64,000 nt of DNA from Cryptococcus deneoformans JEC21 (GCF_000091045.1 NC_006684.1:423501-487500); one strand, 5' to 3'. Positions 10,950-24,183 are shown, counted from the first letter of the stretch. Translations and numbers: made by a program. Notes: generated from the letters alone by a model not told the origin.

Positions 10950-13900
10950 ATGGCTGAAAATTCGCAAATAAAGCCTCGTCCGGTAAGACATAGGCATAGG
11001 AACAGAATAGCCACCGAGGGCGATGTCTCTTCCTCCCGTTCAAAAGGCAAAGAGCGTGCCGTTGACGTTAACGGGGACGTAACCCTTGTTGACGGAGCAA
11101 AGGCTGGTAAGAAGAGGAGAAAAAGGCAGGCACCCAATGGATTGCCATCTTTGCCTACAGATGACTCAGTGGGGGGACAGGGTGAGTCATCGACTTGCCG
11201 AGCGCCTCGGCGAAGAGATGATAGTGAGCACTGGGACCATATACCGGTCGCCCAAAATGAGTTCACTCGTGTCCCACCAGTCTGGTCCAAAGACGGCAGG
11301 TGAGTTGCCTCATCGTTACTCTGTGAGGAACTTCAGTCTGATGGTTGAGTAAGGTTTTATTTTTCTGTGGTTCACACCTCTATCCACATCCACTCTTCCA
11401 CCTCACCAAGTTTTCCCCGTCTCTCCACTCTCTCTTCAACCCACCCCAGGGGTCACTCTAAACCCATAACCTCCCTTCAGTTGTCCCCCATAAATCCCTT
11501 TCAGATTGTAAGCTCTTCGTTGGATGGTACTATCAAGATCTGGGATTGGGTGGCTGGCAGGTTAATCAGAACTATTGATTTTCATGAACCTCAATCCAAA
11601 GTGGACCATGTGGCCTTTGGTCAGGTTGTTGGGAAATGGTGGCTTTTTGCTGCTGTAACCCATGCCAAGCAATCAAATTGTGAGTAAAAGTCAAGGCCCG
11701 ACGATTTTTGGTACCTTCTGACACAGAAAAACAGCAGGGCAAAAGTTGGCTTATAGACTGTTGAGGACTCCTCTCGGCGGTAACTCCAATCCTATACTTC
11801 TTGGGAAGTTGTCCAACCGTCCTGTATCTCTCATTATGTCTCCTCGATCCACCTATCTCGTTGCTCTTGCTGCGAACAAGGCCTATACCTATCGTATGCC
11901 GACTCCCCCTTTCAAATCCTCTGATCCATGGGAGGATCGACCGACTTGTGTCAAGTTTGTGTCTGACCAGCCTTTCACTTGCGGTGCGTTTTGTCCAGAG
12001 AAAACTCTTGCGACTGCTACGGAAGAAGATTGGTTCGCCACCGGTGATCAAAAGGGTGTCATCAGGCTCTGGCACGGTCTGACTCAGGCTTTCCGACAAG
12101 TCGACGCTGCTGCTTCATTGGCTTTGGGCGGTGTTGTTGGCTCTAATCAAGGCCCTGAAACCGAAAAGCGATTGCCTACCACGTCGCTCCACTGGCACGC
12201 TCACGCTGTGTCCGCCATCGCGTTTACACCTTCTGGATCACAACTTCTTTCCGTTGGCGAAGAATCCGTGCTCGTTCAATGGCATCTTGCCTCGGGCAGA
12301 AGGGAGTATATCCCTCGACTCGGTGGACGTCCGATTGTCAGCCTTGCTGTCAGAAAGGCTACCGCCGCTGGAGAAGAAGAGTGGTGGATGGCGCTCGCCG
12401 ACGGTTCTGTTGTGCGAGTAGGAGCTTCTTCCAACCGAGTCGCCAGTGTCGGTCAGGGTATTCGCCTAGACCCTTTGCGCCCGTCTTCTTCTGATACTCC
12501 CTATCCTCTCTCCGTTCACCCTTCCACTGGCTCACTAGTTGTCCCTTCCTCTCACCCTTCTACCATTCAGTTCATTGACCCTATCGCGTCTACTGTGCTT
12601 TTCGACCTCGAGGTTGTACCCTCTAATAGGGTAAGCAGAAGAGAGGAAAAAGAGCATGAGCCTGTCAAGGTGGAGAAAGTTGCCTTTTCAGATGAACAAG
12701 ACGGCAAGTCGATATGGATGGCTACGATGGAAGGTCGAGAAGGTGATGAAGGTGAAGGTGGTGGGAGAGTTAAGAATTTGAAGATGTGGAAGTGGATGGA
12801 TGATAGGTTAGTGTATAATTGTATTGGACTGCGCATGTTGCTTACATTTCACCAGATACCTTGTAAACACTCAGTTCCCTCGTCCTCACGGTACATCGGA
12901 TATCAGCTCTGTCACTTTTTCGCCTACGCCTTCTGCCCCCGGTACCTCCTCGAACCCCGTTTCCACCCCTGATCCGTATCTCCTGACTACTTCAACCGAT
13001 GGTGTTGCCAAGATCTGGCATGTCCGACAGTCGGGAAAGAGTGAGCAAGGTAAGCAGTCGTTCACGTTTCTAACTCATGTCTCTTTCTTCTCGGATGAGA
13101 ACTTCTTATACATTACTGTCATCCTTATTCGTACTCCTTTTTCATCGGAGGAATGTGGCGACTTCATTCTGCAATCCTGATCCTTTTCCATTCCCGCTCA
13201 ATCCATTACTGTTTGCGTGATGAGATTCAAGCTGACAATTGTCCACAGGCAAAGTTTCCGCCAAGAAGCCTATAATCGTAGAACGTGAGTATTTTACCTT
13301 CTGTCTCTCTTTTGGATTCCGGCCGTGCGATTCCTATGATGAGCAACTTTTTTCAAGCTCAACAGTCCTACTATTACTGAGGATACCCCTCTTCTTCTTT
13401 ATCTCTGAGGATGTTTGCACGGCCTCTTTCATGTCAACTTTCATGTTATCATATCACCGACAGTAGCTGACAGAGATAAAAGTTTACTGGTCATGTCGCT
13501 CGACCTTCAATTACCGCAACCTTCCTATCCGAGCATCTGCCTTCTCACCTGATGTTTCCATTCTTGCTCTCTCTCACGGCTCTGTCGTCACTCTTTGGGA
13601 TGTTAGCAGCAACATTTTGCTTAAGGTGCTTGACAATGGACTTATCTCGGATATAATGACCATCGGGTTCATTGGCAAGGAAGGCAGGTGGTTGGTTGGA
13701 ACTGGAAAAGGGAGAGGGGTGGCAGTGTGGGATCTTCTCTCTTGTGAAGTTGCTTGGTCATCGCCTAGCCTTGCCGCCGATAACCTCATTACTTCTTCTA
13801 CTGCCTCATATTTTATCTCTGCCTCCAACGCACCATCAAGCACAACACTTCGAGTGTTTGCCCCCGATTCTCCTGCTCCCCTCCGAACTATCTCTATCGA

Positions 13901-14768
13901 TACCAAAGTCACTCAGATTGTCTCCTTGTCCCAGTCGTCTGCGTCGGAGTCATCTTCGTCTCTACATTTCATCGGTATTGCACCCTCGGGTGAGATCTAT
14001 CGCTTTGGTGATATCGCGGCTGCTCTTGTGCCAGAGTCGGCCAACAGTGTCCGCCAAGCACAAGCCAAGGAGGGTCTTTCCATTTGGCAGGAGATGTTCG
14101 GCAAAGGTGCTTTCCTCGAAGAGCCCGAAACTGAGGAGCCCATTACCGCCACCGCTTCTGCTCTACAGCAACGTGTATCTGACAAGTCAGGTCGACCTGC
14201 CGACATCTTTGAAGGTCCTAGTCATACCATGCCCCCTACTGGCTTGTTGTTTGACGCGTTCATGGATGAATTATTGCACGGTAACACAGCTGCGAAAGAT
14301 GAAAGAAAGGTGAAGGAAGTCACTAGGGATGAGGCTGTAGTGTATGAAATGGAGGTTGACGACTCTGGTGCTGAGGAGACCAGTGCCGGCGAAATCAAGG
14401 GCAGGGCTGTTGAAGATGGAGAGATCAGGGAACTCGAAGCTTTCTTCAAGGACTTGTTATCGTCTAGTATGTCTGATTGCTTCTTTGTTCCATTTCATTC
14501 GCTGATATCTTGTTCAGTTCCCCGAGCGCCCCTTACACCTGCTAGTAGAAAGCCTGACACACTTCGCAATCGTTTGCCTTCTCACCTCACGAACCATACT
14601 CCTGCTCGGTCCGTGGCGACTCCACTCCAAAGCCGAAAGGCGAACGGTGACGCATCTCGTGGTCGAGCGTCTCTGTTAGCTGGTGGTAATCATGTAGACG
14701 AGTCGGACATTGGTACTCCAGGAAGTGTCACCGCATCAGGAAACAAGAAGGGTAAAAAAAGAAAGGCG

Positions 14769-14783
<15 letters not shown>
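10950..14783 (+). CDS. UTP17: WD40 protein of the SSU processome (UTP17/Nan1, WDR75)
   Basis: UTP17 belongs to the t-UTP subcomplex, which binds nascent pre-rRNA in the nucleolus and supports Pol I transcription and 18S maturation. Introns were read at 11300-11353, 11690-11734, 12807-12855, 13050-13248, 13285-13482 and 14467-14517. After a basic N-terminus (KAGKKRRKRQ) come WD repeats: IVSSSLDGTIKIWDWVAG, then the diagnostic LHWHAHAVSAIAFTPSGSQ and LLSVGEESVLVQWHLASG followed by PRLGG, then a second propeller with DGVAKIWHV and FNYRNLPIRASAFSPD. It ends in a Lys-rich nucleolar-type tail (GKKRKAPREE). Two introns of almost 200 nt flank a 36-nt exon, which is unusual here. The second of these introns carries a snoRNA candidate. 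Confidence 0.9.
13321..13424 (+). ncRNA. candidate intronic C/D-box snoRNA
   Basis: The candidate lies inside the UTP17 intron at 13285-13482. The sequence shows a perfect C box ATGATGA (13336-13342), a CTGA at 13377-13380 that can serve as D', and a CTGA at 13405-13408 that can serve as D. GGCCGTGC (13321-13328) and GCACGGCC (13417-13424) form a perfect 8-bp terminal stem that brings C and D together, with a few further weak pairs next to the boxes. Intronic location in a ribosome-biogenesis gene and the unusual intron length fit. No rRNA target could be assigned by eye, and no clear C' box is seen. Confidence 0.5.
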
Positions 14784-14811
<28 letters not shown>

Positions 14812-14893
14812 TGTCTGAATCTATGCAAGTTGTACATTTTAGGCTGTCCTTGTTGGTGTTCTGCGTTATCACTGCTTTCTGTATAAACTACAT

Positions 14894-15029
14894 TTAGACT
14901 GACTGCTCCTTGGCTTCTTTGTCGGCCTTGACCAAATCCGTAAATTTGACACCCTTGCCTCCAAATATGTCAAGTGATGAGCCAAAAGTAAGGTCAACTT
15001 TGCCGTTTGATAACCGGTCAACAAGGGCT

Positions 15030-15064
<35 letters not shown>

Positions 15065-15065
15065 A

Positions 15066-15096
<31 letters not shown>

Positions 15097-15647
15097 GCAA
15101 TATGTAAGCATTGACAAAGACGCAAAGATGCACAACTTGTATCAACTCCCATGCGGACTTACGGGTGACAAGTTCTTCATCGATGCCTTGACATAATCCT
15201 TCAACGTCGGCAGCGTGGATGAGCAATTCAGAGCAATATCGCTCTACAAGCTGTATACTCTCTGCAAGATAGGTCAGGTACAATGTCGACGGATGAGTCG
15301 TACAAAAAGGATCCACCCTTAGTGACGGCCATATCTGTAAGAGTCTTCCACCCGTTCATAGCTACAACCCAGCCGTTTTCTCGTTTACGACAGCTATAAA
15401 AGCAATCAAGTCAGTCCAAAGACTTCTCCCCACGTTGTTATACTTTGTACCTAATGTCAACAACAAGCTTGTCCTTGCCAGCCTGGTTTGCCAGGCGTTT
15501 TAACCTATCCTCATCAAACTTGCCGTTGGGAAACAAGTAACTTGTCACAATCACCTGGAATTCGGTGAGTCACAGTCTCGACCCTACCATTAGAAGCAGC
15601 AGACTAACCTTAGAGGCACCATTATTTAGCCATTCCTGGGCATTGGT

Positions 15648-15679
<32 letters not shown>

Positions 15680-15708
15680 TTCTCCAAGCGCTGACTGCTT
15701 CCTTCGCA

Positions 15709-15740
<32 letters not shown>

Positions 15741-15847
15741 ATGTCCTCCAACAAGGTCGTTAGTCTTGTACAGGTCGGCAAAGTAGGAAGGAGGGTGGCT
15801 AAAATAGGCATAAGATTAGTCAACCCGTACAGCTTTTATTTTGCAAA

Positions 15848-15884
<37 letters not shown>

Positions 15885-15887
15885 GCC

Positions 15888-15941
<54 letters not shown>

Positions 15942-15986
15942 GTGGAGATCGATACAAGGTCGGAATTGGGAATGCCTTCTGGACAT
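14894..15986 (-). CDS. HIS6: HisA-type ProFAR isomerase of histidine synthesis
   Basis: The enzyme converts ProFAR to PRFAR, the fourth step of histidine biosynthesis, in the cytosol. The start [20 protein letters not shown] is typical: the Asp of IDLHQG is the catalytic residue at the end of beta strand 1. It is followed by [19 protein letters not shown] and [16 protein letters not shown] (phosphate-binding Gly motifs of the TIM barrel). The end is [20 protein letters not shown]. The gene is split by several short introns, the first just after NFVAT near the start. The stop is 110 bp from the convergent UTP17 stop. On the other side it diverges from the gene at 16285 with a 298-bp shared promoter. 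Confidence 0.93.
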
Positions 15987-16284
15987 TTTTAGGAGGCGGG
16001 TGGTTCCTCAATAACACACAAAGGAAATGGTAGGAAAAGAAGATGTCCGTCGAACGAGCAATGGGGCTCATCAGCCTGAAGAGGTTTATTTGAGCCCAAT
16101 TTTGTGCAGTTCTTTGCTTTTATTGGGAGTAAATAATCAGGGACAAGAGCCTTGTCAATTGTAGCCCAAAAAGACTGGATATTTACGCCCAGTCGCAATT
16201 ATTGTATCGCGCCCGATTCTTTTTTTCGAACATTTCCGAGAACACCTTTTACGTCAAAAGCAACGCCATTGACCACTTACAAAA

Positions 16285-16578
16285 ATGGAAAGAACAGCTA
16301 TCCTCGCTCTCAGGAGCACGCTAAACCCTTCCAACACCCTCCGATCTCGCCCTACCCTCTGCTTCCTCCAGCTCTCCTCCCGCAGAGCGAGCACGACCTC
16401 CACCCCTCGACCTCCCACCACCACTGGCAGTCATCCTGCTCTACAACGGCGTGGCCCTACACTCCAACCTCGATTACCATCAGCCACCAACTGGCCATGG
16501 CGTCAGATCCCATCTTCTTCTCCTGATGTGACTGTCCTTGAACGAACTGTCTTCGCCCGACCTTCTGATTTTAGTCCA

Positions 16579-16613
<35 letters not shown>

Positions 16614-16785
16614 GTTTGTGATCTCGTGGTATGCTCTCCCAGACCCTCCCAAAAGAGAGTTGACAGAAGAGGAAAAGGTAAAGATTGAAGCCGAGTATGC
16701 TGGAGCGTGAGTCGTTTCGCCTTCTCGTAAAAGCAAAAAAAAAAAAAAGCTCAAGGCTTTGAATAGTGGTTTCTGGTTACAGCTG

Positions 16786-16838
<53 letters not shown>

Positions 16839-17310
16839 AGGTGTCTCCTTGATACTCGCTGGTTTCCTAATTGCATCTTCTACGATTGCCACGAGGATTA
16901 CAATGGTACAGATGCGACCTGTAAACGGGTCAGGTGAAGGTAAAAGGTTCTTGAAGTTGACAACAGTGGCGCACGAGATGGTCAAGGGGATGGTTAAACC
17001 AAGAGAGATCAGAATGGAGGATTGCAGCGTTTATTTCCCTAGTGCTGGTAAGTGGCCCCACAGACAGTGTATATTATTTGAAGGCTCATATGACGTAGAA
17101 CGTGCGACCACTGTCCGTCTGCGCGTGCTCAAACCCGATGGCCGACCTTTCAAGTACACTCTTGACCGATTTCCTTACAATCTTGACTTCAGAGAGATTA
17201 AGGAAGACTATAAGGTAGTTGATAAGGAAATTGTCCTCTCAATACCTAGATTGCAACAGACTTTTGGCGCCATTCTCAAAGGGAAACCCGATTATGCCAA
17301 GGCAGCGTAA
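16285..17310 (+). CDS. mitochondrial-type membrane protein, paralog A
   Basis: The protein is about 304 aa in three exons (16285-16706, 16767-17047, 17099-17310). The N-terminus is rich in Arg, Ser and Thr and poor in acidic residues, as in a mitochondrial presequence. A conserved stretch VLERTVFARPSDFSPPLLLF leads into a first membrane span, and a second span follows (GGVSLILAGFLIASSTIA). The C-terminal domain is beta-like and ends in IVLSIPRLQQTFG. The arrangement of two spans after an (F/L)ER..R motif resembles TMEM223/TMEM70-type mitochondrial assembly proteins, but that is a weak inference. The same architecture recurs at 24184-25238. The second intron is 51 nt, in frame and stop-free, and a homologous intron position in the paralog supports splicing. 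Confidence 0.65.
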
Positions 17311-18085
17311 TAATAAATCATGATCTCATCAATGCATATTTACACTCGTCAAACTACTGATGTTGTTACGTTCTTTGAGGAGACGAGGTACGAGAGCAAG
17401 CAGAGTGTCGTATTTTTGAGCGTGTATTGAGAGGATGAAGCAAACTATACATGGCATATGGCTTAACATTCCCCGAACACAATGGAACAGGAAAAGGCCA
17501 AGTTACTTGAGAAATATCTGTTAACTCGTCGAACCAGAGGAAAGTCGGCTTGAAAAAGATGAGCAAGATGGTTGATAACTTGCCAATAAACGCAGGAGTA
17601 AAAGAAGGTTCAGCCGAATTGTTCGTGCGATGGTTGTTTTCGGTGGGATTTTAAACATTTTTGCATGAAACTCAATTCTTTTGAGATTAGGAAGCAAGCT
17701 GCCGTGTATCCTCACACCTTCGTTAGAGCCCAGTGAGATAATATAGTCAGAGAAGTTGAACGCATCAGATGAACGAACAAACATAGACCGGGACAAAAAC
17801 ATCTGCGGTTTTGGCAATTAGGAAACTTCTTGTGACTGTTCTAATCGAAGTGGAGGTTCAGTAATATACATTACTGAAAGCAATACAAATGGATAAGTAA
17901 ACTTTCTAACGTTGTTATTAGTAAATTAAAGCTTCTTAATGGTGATACGCGTCATGTCATGCGTGGAGGCTAGCTACAGTTGGTTTGTTTCGTTTTCGCG
18001 ACCTTAGCTATGGGCTTATCCATTTCAACTTTGCAGAAACAGGTATACGCATATTAAACCAGACCTGTACAACAGAACGGGCACC
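17311..18085. other. intergenic: upstream of UGGT
   Basis: This holds no convincing gene. It should contain the terminator of paralog A and the UGGT promoter. The 17800-18060 part is A+T-rich. Confidence 0.35.
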
Positions 18086-21000
18086 ATGAGAGCAAACACA
18101 GTGGCTCTGGCCCTCGCAGCTTCAGCGCTCGCGGCGTCCGCGTCTCCACCAGTACGCGTAAGTCTCGAGACAAGCTGGGCAGCTCCCCCTTTGGTCCTCG
18201 AGATCCTGTAAGTCGTTTCTTATAGCTGAAAACTAGCTGCTTATATCTCTATAGCGAAACTGTGTATGACGAATACCCCTCATCCTACTTCCCGCTCCTT
18301 CATCTTTTATCCTCTCTTCCTGCAGACTCTACAGATGAGTCCATATTATCCTCGACGCTGGACCTCATTCAAGCCTATTCGCTTCTTCCTTCGCCATCAT
18401 CACTATCTACTTTCCACCTTGCCTTGTCCCTGCACTCCACAGCACCTAGAATAGAAGCCGAATACAACTGGTACAACAGCGCCGTAAAGGGACAGGAAAG
18501 TAAGTTGGGAGTGGAAGGTTGCGAAGGTTGGGTTGAATGGCGAGGGAAAGGGTTCTGTGATGTTGACGGGTTAAAACGGGACATGGAACTGAGTATTGAG
18601 GAAGGAACACATAAAATGTAAGCTGTCTCATGATGGAGGGCGTGTTCGATGATGTCTAATCTAGGCCAATAGAAACCAGAAACCTCTTTCACTTCCTTTC
18701 GATCACACTTCTCCGTCGGTCTCTTCCACCTCATCATCTCCTCGGGCCATATTCTACTACGCCCCATTCGCTTCTACTTCCAATGAACTCCTTGGATACC
18801 TGGATCACCATGCGTCTCAATATCCAGAGTTCACTTATACCGTCCGTTACCAGCCCCCTTTGTCGGATGAGGCCAAAAAACCTTTGTCTCTCTCAGGATG
18901 GGGCGCGGAGATGGCCCTTAAGAAGATGGATTATCTCGTTGTCGATGACCGTGCTACTGGGGAGACCACTTTCCGAGATGAAAGCGATGAGGTGGCTCGG
19001 AATGAAAGTAACATATTTGCTCACGTATTTGGGGATGACCCGTGGGGTGATCAAGCAACGCATTTGACAGCAGCAGAGATCAGAGGTTGGTTGATTCTCT
19101 TTACATGAGTCCGTACTTAGCTGACGATAACGGAAAAGACATTGGTCTCAAGGCTGCTACTCTTATTATGTCTTCAGATGACCCTATTTCTGCCCTGATT
19201 CATCTCTCGCAAGATTTTCCCAAGTATTCGGCTGCCCTCGCTCGTCAAGTTGAGGTACCAGAGGATATCCAATCAAAGGGCAGGACAATTGCTGTCAGAG
19301 GAAACGCGAAAGAAGCTATATATATTAATGGTAAGCCATTTGACAGGGATTTGAATCCGTATACGTAAGTAAACTCAGTTTTCGTTTCGATCCATACTGA
19401 TCACTGCATATAGTCTTCTGAAAGCCCTTCGTGATGAGCGCCAGCTCACGGTTTCCCTCACTTCCTTGGGTCTTACCCCTAAGCAATCCATTGACATACT
19501 GGGGGATCCCGTCGTTGGCCAAGGCCAGATTGAAGATGACATGGGAGAAGGTTTGGTAGACGCAAGTGATAGAATCGAGGGTGGCGACGTCATTGTTTAC
19601 TGGAATGACATTGAGAAAGACAAAAGATATCAAAATTGGCCTATTCATCCTCAGGGGGTAAGCAATTCCCTTTTTTTTATTTTGAGACATGCTGAAGCGC
19701 AATACAGTACATGCGCCCTTTGTATCATGGTCAGTTCCATACCGTCAGGCGGAATACATTCAATCTCATTTTCGCCCTGGACCTCTCGCGAATCTCGTCC
19801 CTTGAGCTCATTGTCCACTCCATCTCTGCCATGATTCAGAGAGGTTTGCCTATCCGATTTGGTATAGTACCTGTTTTTGAGCCTGAACAGCAAGATGACA
19901 TCTGTAAGTGCCGTCCTAACTTACATTTATGATTGCTCAAAGGAAAATTAGCTTTTCAGATGGCCAAAGTCTTCTGGTACTCTGTCAAGACCTTTGGAAG
20001 AAGCTCAACCCGGGACTTCCTCGCTGCGGTAAGCCTGGTATTTGCCTACGCTATATGTGCTGAACCTTTCAATCAGATCATCGACGCAACTCCGCGCCAG
20101 CTCAACAATCCTGCTCCTCAAGTAAATGATGATGTTCTCCGTAAAGGGTATGAAGCCCTTTCCGCGACTTCTAAAAAGGCATCTCTAGCCTTTGATGATG
20201 TTTTGACCTCTGAAGATTGGGATCGCCATGTCGAGAAGACTGGGAATTATTTGAAGAGGTTGTTAATTACGAAAAAAGACGCAGAGAATGGCGGTATGTT
20301 CATGAACGGGAGGTTTACGCCTAATGCGCCTGCCTGGCCCAACATTGTTACGCAAGAGATGCAATCGCAGCTCGCATTCATCCAAGGACAGGCAAGTAAG
20401 GTATTTTGTACCTATCGCAGTTATTGACTTGGACGCAGGTCATGTTGGATGCAATCCCCGAAGACATCTCAACCATGTTCTATGATTTGCCATCCACCTC
20501 TAAGAGGAGGAGCAGCCTCGTTATTCCAGTTGGCGACAACAAGCTCAAAGTCTTCAATTTGGTCGATCTCTTTAAAAATGAGGGGATTGAAGGCAAATTG
20601 AGCGGAGAGTTTGTCTATCCCGGTGAGCCGTAACGTCTAGGATTTGTGTTTTACTTGCTGATTTAAGAGTGTAGATGGAGAAAGAGGAACGCCGATCAGT
20701 ATGTGGATTATAGGAGATCTTGATTCCCCTGAAGGTTTGGAGACTGTCAAGAACGGCCTACAGCACCTCCAAACTTCGCAATGTGCTTCCAGGCTCGGCT
20801 TCATTCATGTACCCCCGGCACGTAGCCATTCTTCTTGCCCCGCGGGCCAATATTGCTTCTCAACTGTGCTTTACCAGATCCTTTCCCAAAACGCACTCTC
20901 TTTGACCAAACCTTCTGATCTCCTGGAGCTCATATCAGATGTCCAGCACTCTATTAAGACAAATTTGGAAAAAGCTGGCGAAATTGAGGTTGGTAACCAA

Positions 21001-23965
21001 GGGGTGGATGACTGTGGAACGACATTCACATTGTCTCCCGAGGATCAACAGAAGTACTTCGAGGCTAAACCTTTGCACGGTATGACGTTTGGCGGTTGGG
21101 CTGCTGGAGATATAGCTGCAGCTAGCGAATTCTGGAAAGCTGGGACGCAAATCTCCGGAAAGCTTGGCATCACGGACGGTGTACACCTGCTTGCTAATGG
21201 TCGAGTAAGTAGCAGTATTATTCGTGAGCAATTGCTTTTCTTATGCTGATGCTTTATTAGCTTGTCGGTCCCATCACTCCAGTGACATTCCCGCTTGATG
21301 ACTTCGAAGCTTTGGAGGTGTACGAACACAGGAAACGTGTCAAGCCTATCATTGATATTCTTAAGACGATGTACGATGATATTGCTGCCTTTGACAGGTA
21401 TGGATTTTCATAAGCCATTGGAAATGGGATCGTTGACTCTTTCGTAGACCAACATTGGCAAACCTTATCTCCAAAGTCTCTTCTGTAGTCACCTCGGCGT
21501 ATAAGCCTCTTGATGGTGAGGGAATCTTTGCACCTACCCAATTGACTAGGACGAGGTATTATGAGAGACTTGACGATGGATCCATGTGAGTCACGGTATG
21601 CCAGCCTTCAAAGTTAAAGGGTTGACATGTCACGGCAGGTCATTCAAGCTCGGGGATGAGGACATGTCCTTGTTGAAGGTGGCAATTGTTGTGAACCCAT
21701 TATCCGAGCAAGCTCAAAAGTGGTCACCTCTCATCCAGGTATGTAATATGTAATCCACTGGGGCGTAGAAGTCGTGAAGCTAAATCGACCGTAGACTTTG
21801 TCTGAAATGGAGCACGTCTTTGTGTCTGTATATCTAGAGCCTGAGGCGCTAATGGAGGAGGTCAAGTTGAAGAGGTTCTATCGTACTTCTGTACCTTCCA
21901 GGTTGACCTTTGATGTCGACGGGTGCGTCAAAAATGATCTTACGGCCCTAACGTGAATGCTTGACTGATGCTCGACTACAGTGCTGCCATAGCTCCTGGT
22001 CTGACATTCAACAGCCTTCCTTCCAACCCTATCTATACTCTTGGTCTCGACACTCCGCCGTCCTGGATCGTCTCACCCAGGACTTCACCATATGATCTGG
22101 ACAATCTTCTCCTCTCCTCCATCTCGTCACCTGTCTCTGTCACCTTCCAGCTCAAGCAACTTTTGATTGAGGGCCACGCTCGAGAGGCAGGCAATATTCC
22201 TCCTCGCGGTCTTCAGCTACAGCTCAAAACCCTTGGTGGAGATATCGCTGCCGATACGCAAGTGATGGCTAACCTCGGTTACTTACAATTCCGCGCCACG
22301 CCTGGTTACTATACTTTGTCGATCAGACCGGGCAGAGGTGAAGAAGTCTTCAACCTTGAGAGCATTGGTGCTGAGGGTTGGGATAGTCCGTCGGTTGAGG
22401 AAGTCGGAGAAGGTGTCGACCTGGGAAGCTTTGATGGACAGACGATATACCCAAGGTTCGCAAGAAAAGAGGGTATGGAGAAAGCCGACGTCCTTCAAGA
22501 GTCAGTTGCTGCTCCGGAAGGATTGGCGAAACAAGTTTATTCAAAGTAAGCTCGGCGACTTACAGTACGAGACTGATCATCGCTGATGATGATTTAGGAT
22601 GAAGTCTATCGTTGGATTGTCAACAAAGGCTACGCCCGCTAAGACTGAGCATGCCGATATTAACATTTTCACTGTTGCGTCTGGTCTTTTGTACGAGCGT
22701 TTTGCGTCAATCATGATTCTTAGTGTCATGAAGCACACCAATAGCTCTGTCAAATTTTGGTTTATCGTAAGCTATTCACCTTGATACGAAATAATCGACT
22801 TATTGACCTTCGTTAGGAAAACTTCCTTTCCCCAACTTTCATTGTGAGCCATTTCTCTCTTTCCGTCGGCTAAATAACATTAACAGGTGTTCAGGCGTTT
22901 ATCCCTAAGCTTGCCGAGGAATATGGCTTTCAATACGAGTTCGTGACTTACAAGTGGCCACATTGGCTGCGAGCTCAGACAGAGAAACAACGTATCATTT
23001 GGGCGTAAGTATTTTTGTGATTTCCTTCACGCAAGATCTCACACTATCTGTCAGATACAAGATCCTTTTCCTCGATGTCCTTTTCCCCATGTCTCTTGAC
23101 AAAGTCATCTTTGTGGATGCCGACCAGATTGTTCGTACTGACATGAAGGAGCTAATGGATGTCGATTTGCATGGAAGGGTCTACGGCTATGCGCCTATGG
23201 GTAACAGCCGAAAGGAGATGGAAGGTTTCAGATTCTGGAAGAGCGGATATTGGAAGGAAGCGCTGAGAGGAAGACCGTACCATATCAGGTATTGACATCT
23301 CGAGTTCTGTTCTTCGAATTATGTACATACTGACTGTTGAATAGTGCTTTGTATGTTGTTGATCTTAAAAAGTTCAGGCAGCTCGCTACGGGAGTAAGTA
23401 AAATCTGATTCATTTTACCAGGCAAAGCTAACCAGTTTTAGGATCGACTTCGAGGGCAATACCATGCACTTTCAGCCGATCCTAATTCACTTGCCAACCT
23501 GGACCAAGATCTTCCCAATTCAATGCAGGATCAAATCCCTATATGGACATTGGATCAAGACTGGTTGTGGTGCCAAACTTGGTGCAGCGATGAAAGTTTG
23601 GCCACGGCGAAGACTAGTATGTCATTGTGCAACCTTTTGAGTGTTGGTACTGATCATATTTGATAGTCGACCTTTGTCAAAACCCTCTTACTGTAAGTAA
23701 TCTACTCATAAATACCTCGAATAATTGGCTGACCCCTTAACAGAAAGAACCCAAGCTTGTTCGTGCTCGACAGATTCCAGAATGGGACGTCTACGACCAA
23801 GAAATTGCCGCGTTCGGTGCTCGGGTGTCAGAGGAGGGTGAAGAAAGCGGAGCTTTGGCTATCAGCGTGGATGATTTGGCGTCAGAAGGCTATGTTTCTG
23901 GGGTCGAAGGGAAAGAAGAGGAGACAGAGCGTGAAGCTGAAGGACGTATTGGGGATGAGTTGTGA
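18086..23965 (+). CDS. UDP-glucose:glycoprotein glucosyltransferase (UGGT)
   Basis: UGGT is an ER-lumen folding sensor that re-glucosylates high-mannose N-glycans on misfolded proteins so that calnexin can rebind them. A signal peptide ([14 protein letters not shown]) starts the protein. It is followed by the long thioredoxin-like sensor region and the catalytic GT24 domain. Landmarks in the latter are [72 protein letters not shown] (the DxD metal site) and [14 protein letters not shown]. About twenty short introns were noted by eye. The C-terminus is GDEL, a variant of the HDEL/KDEL retrieval signal. Kre5 of budding yeast is a diverged relative, but the conserved sensor and catalytic motifs favour true UGGT. 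Confidence 0.95.
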
Positions 23966-24183
23966 TCTATTATAACTGACTAAATAGACAAATAACACAA
24001 AATCAAATGCATTATTTGTTTCTCAGGCACATTGTATTGCATTTCCAGGCACATTATAACCAAAACTCGGCACTCTAGAGATTTGAGTTGCGGAAAGGGC
24101 CGTTGGTTCAAGTCGTTTTCTTCGTTGTTTGTGCATTTCCCGGTCTCATCTTCATTCAAAAACAATTTTGAGCCCAAGAAAAC

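Noticed and set aside
24100..24120. GGTTCAAGTC word resembling a tRNA B box
   Set aside because: No A box, acceptor stem or anticodon arm at the proper distance; it lies in the upstream region of paralog B.
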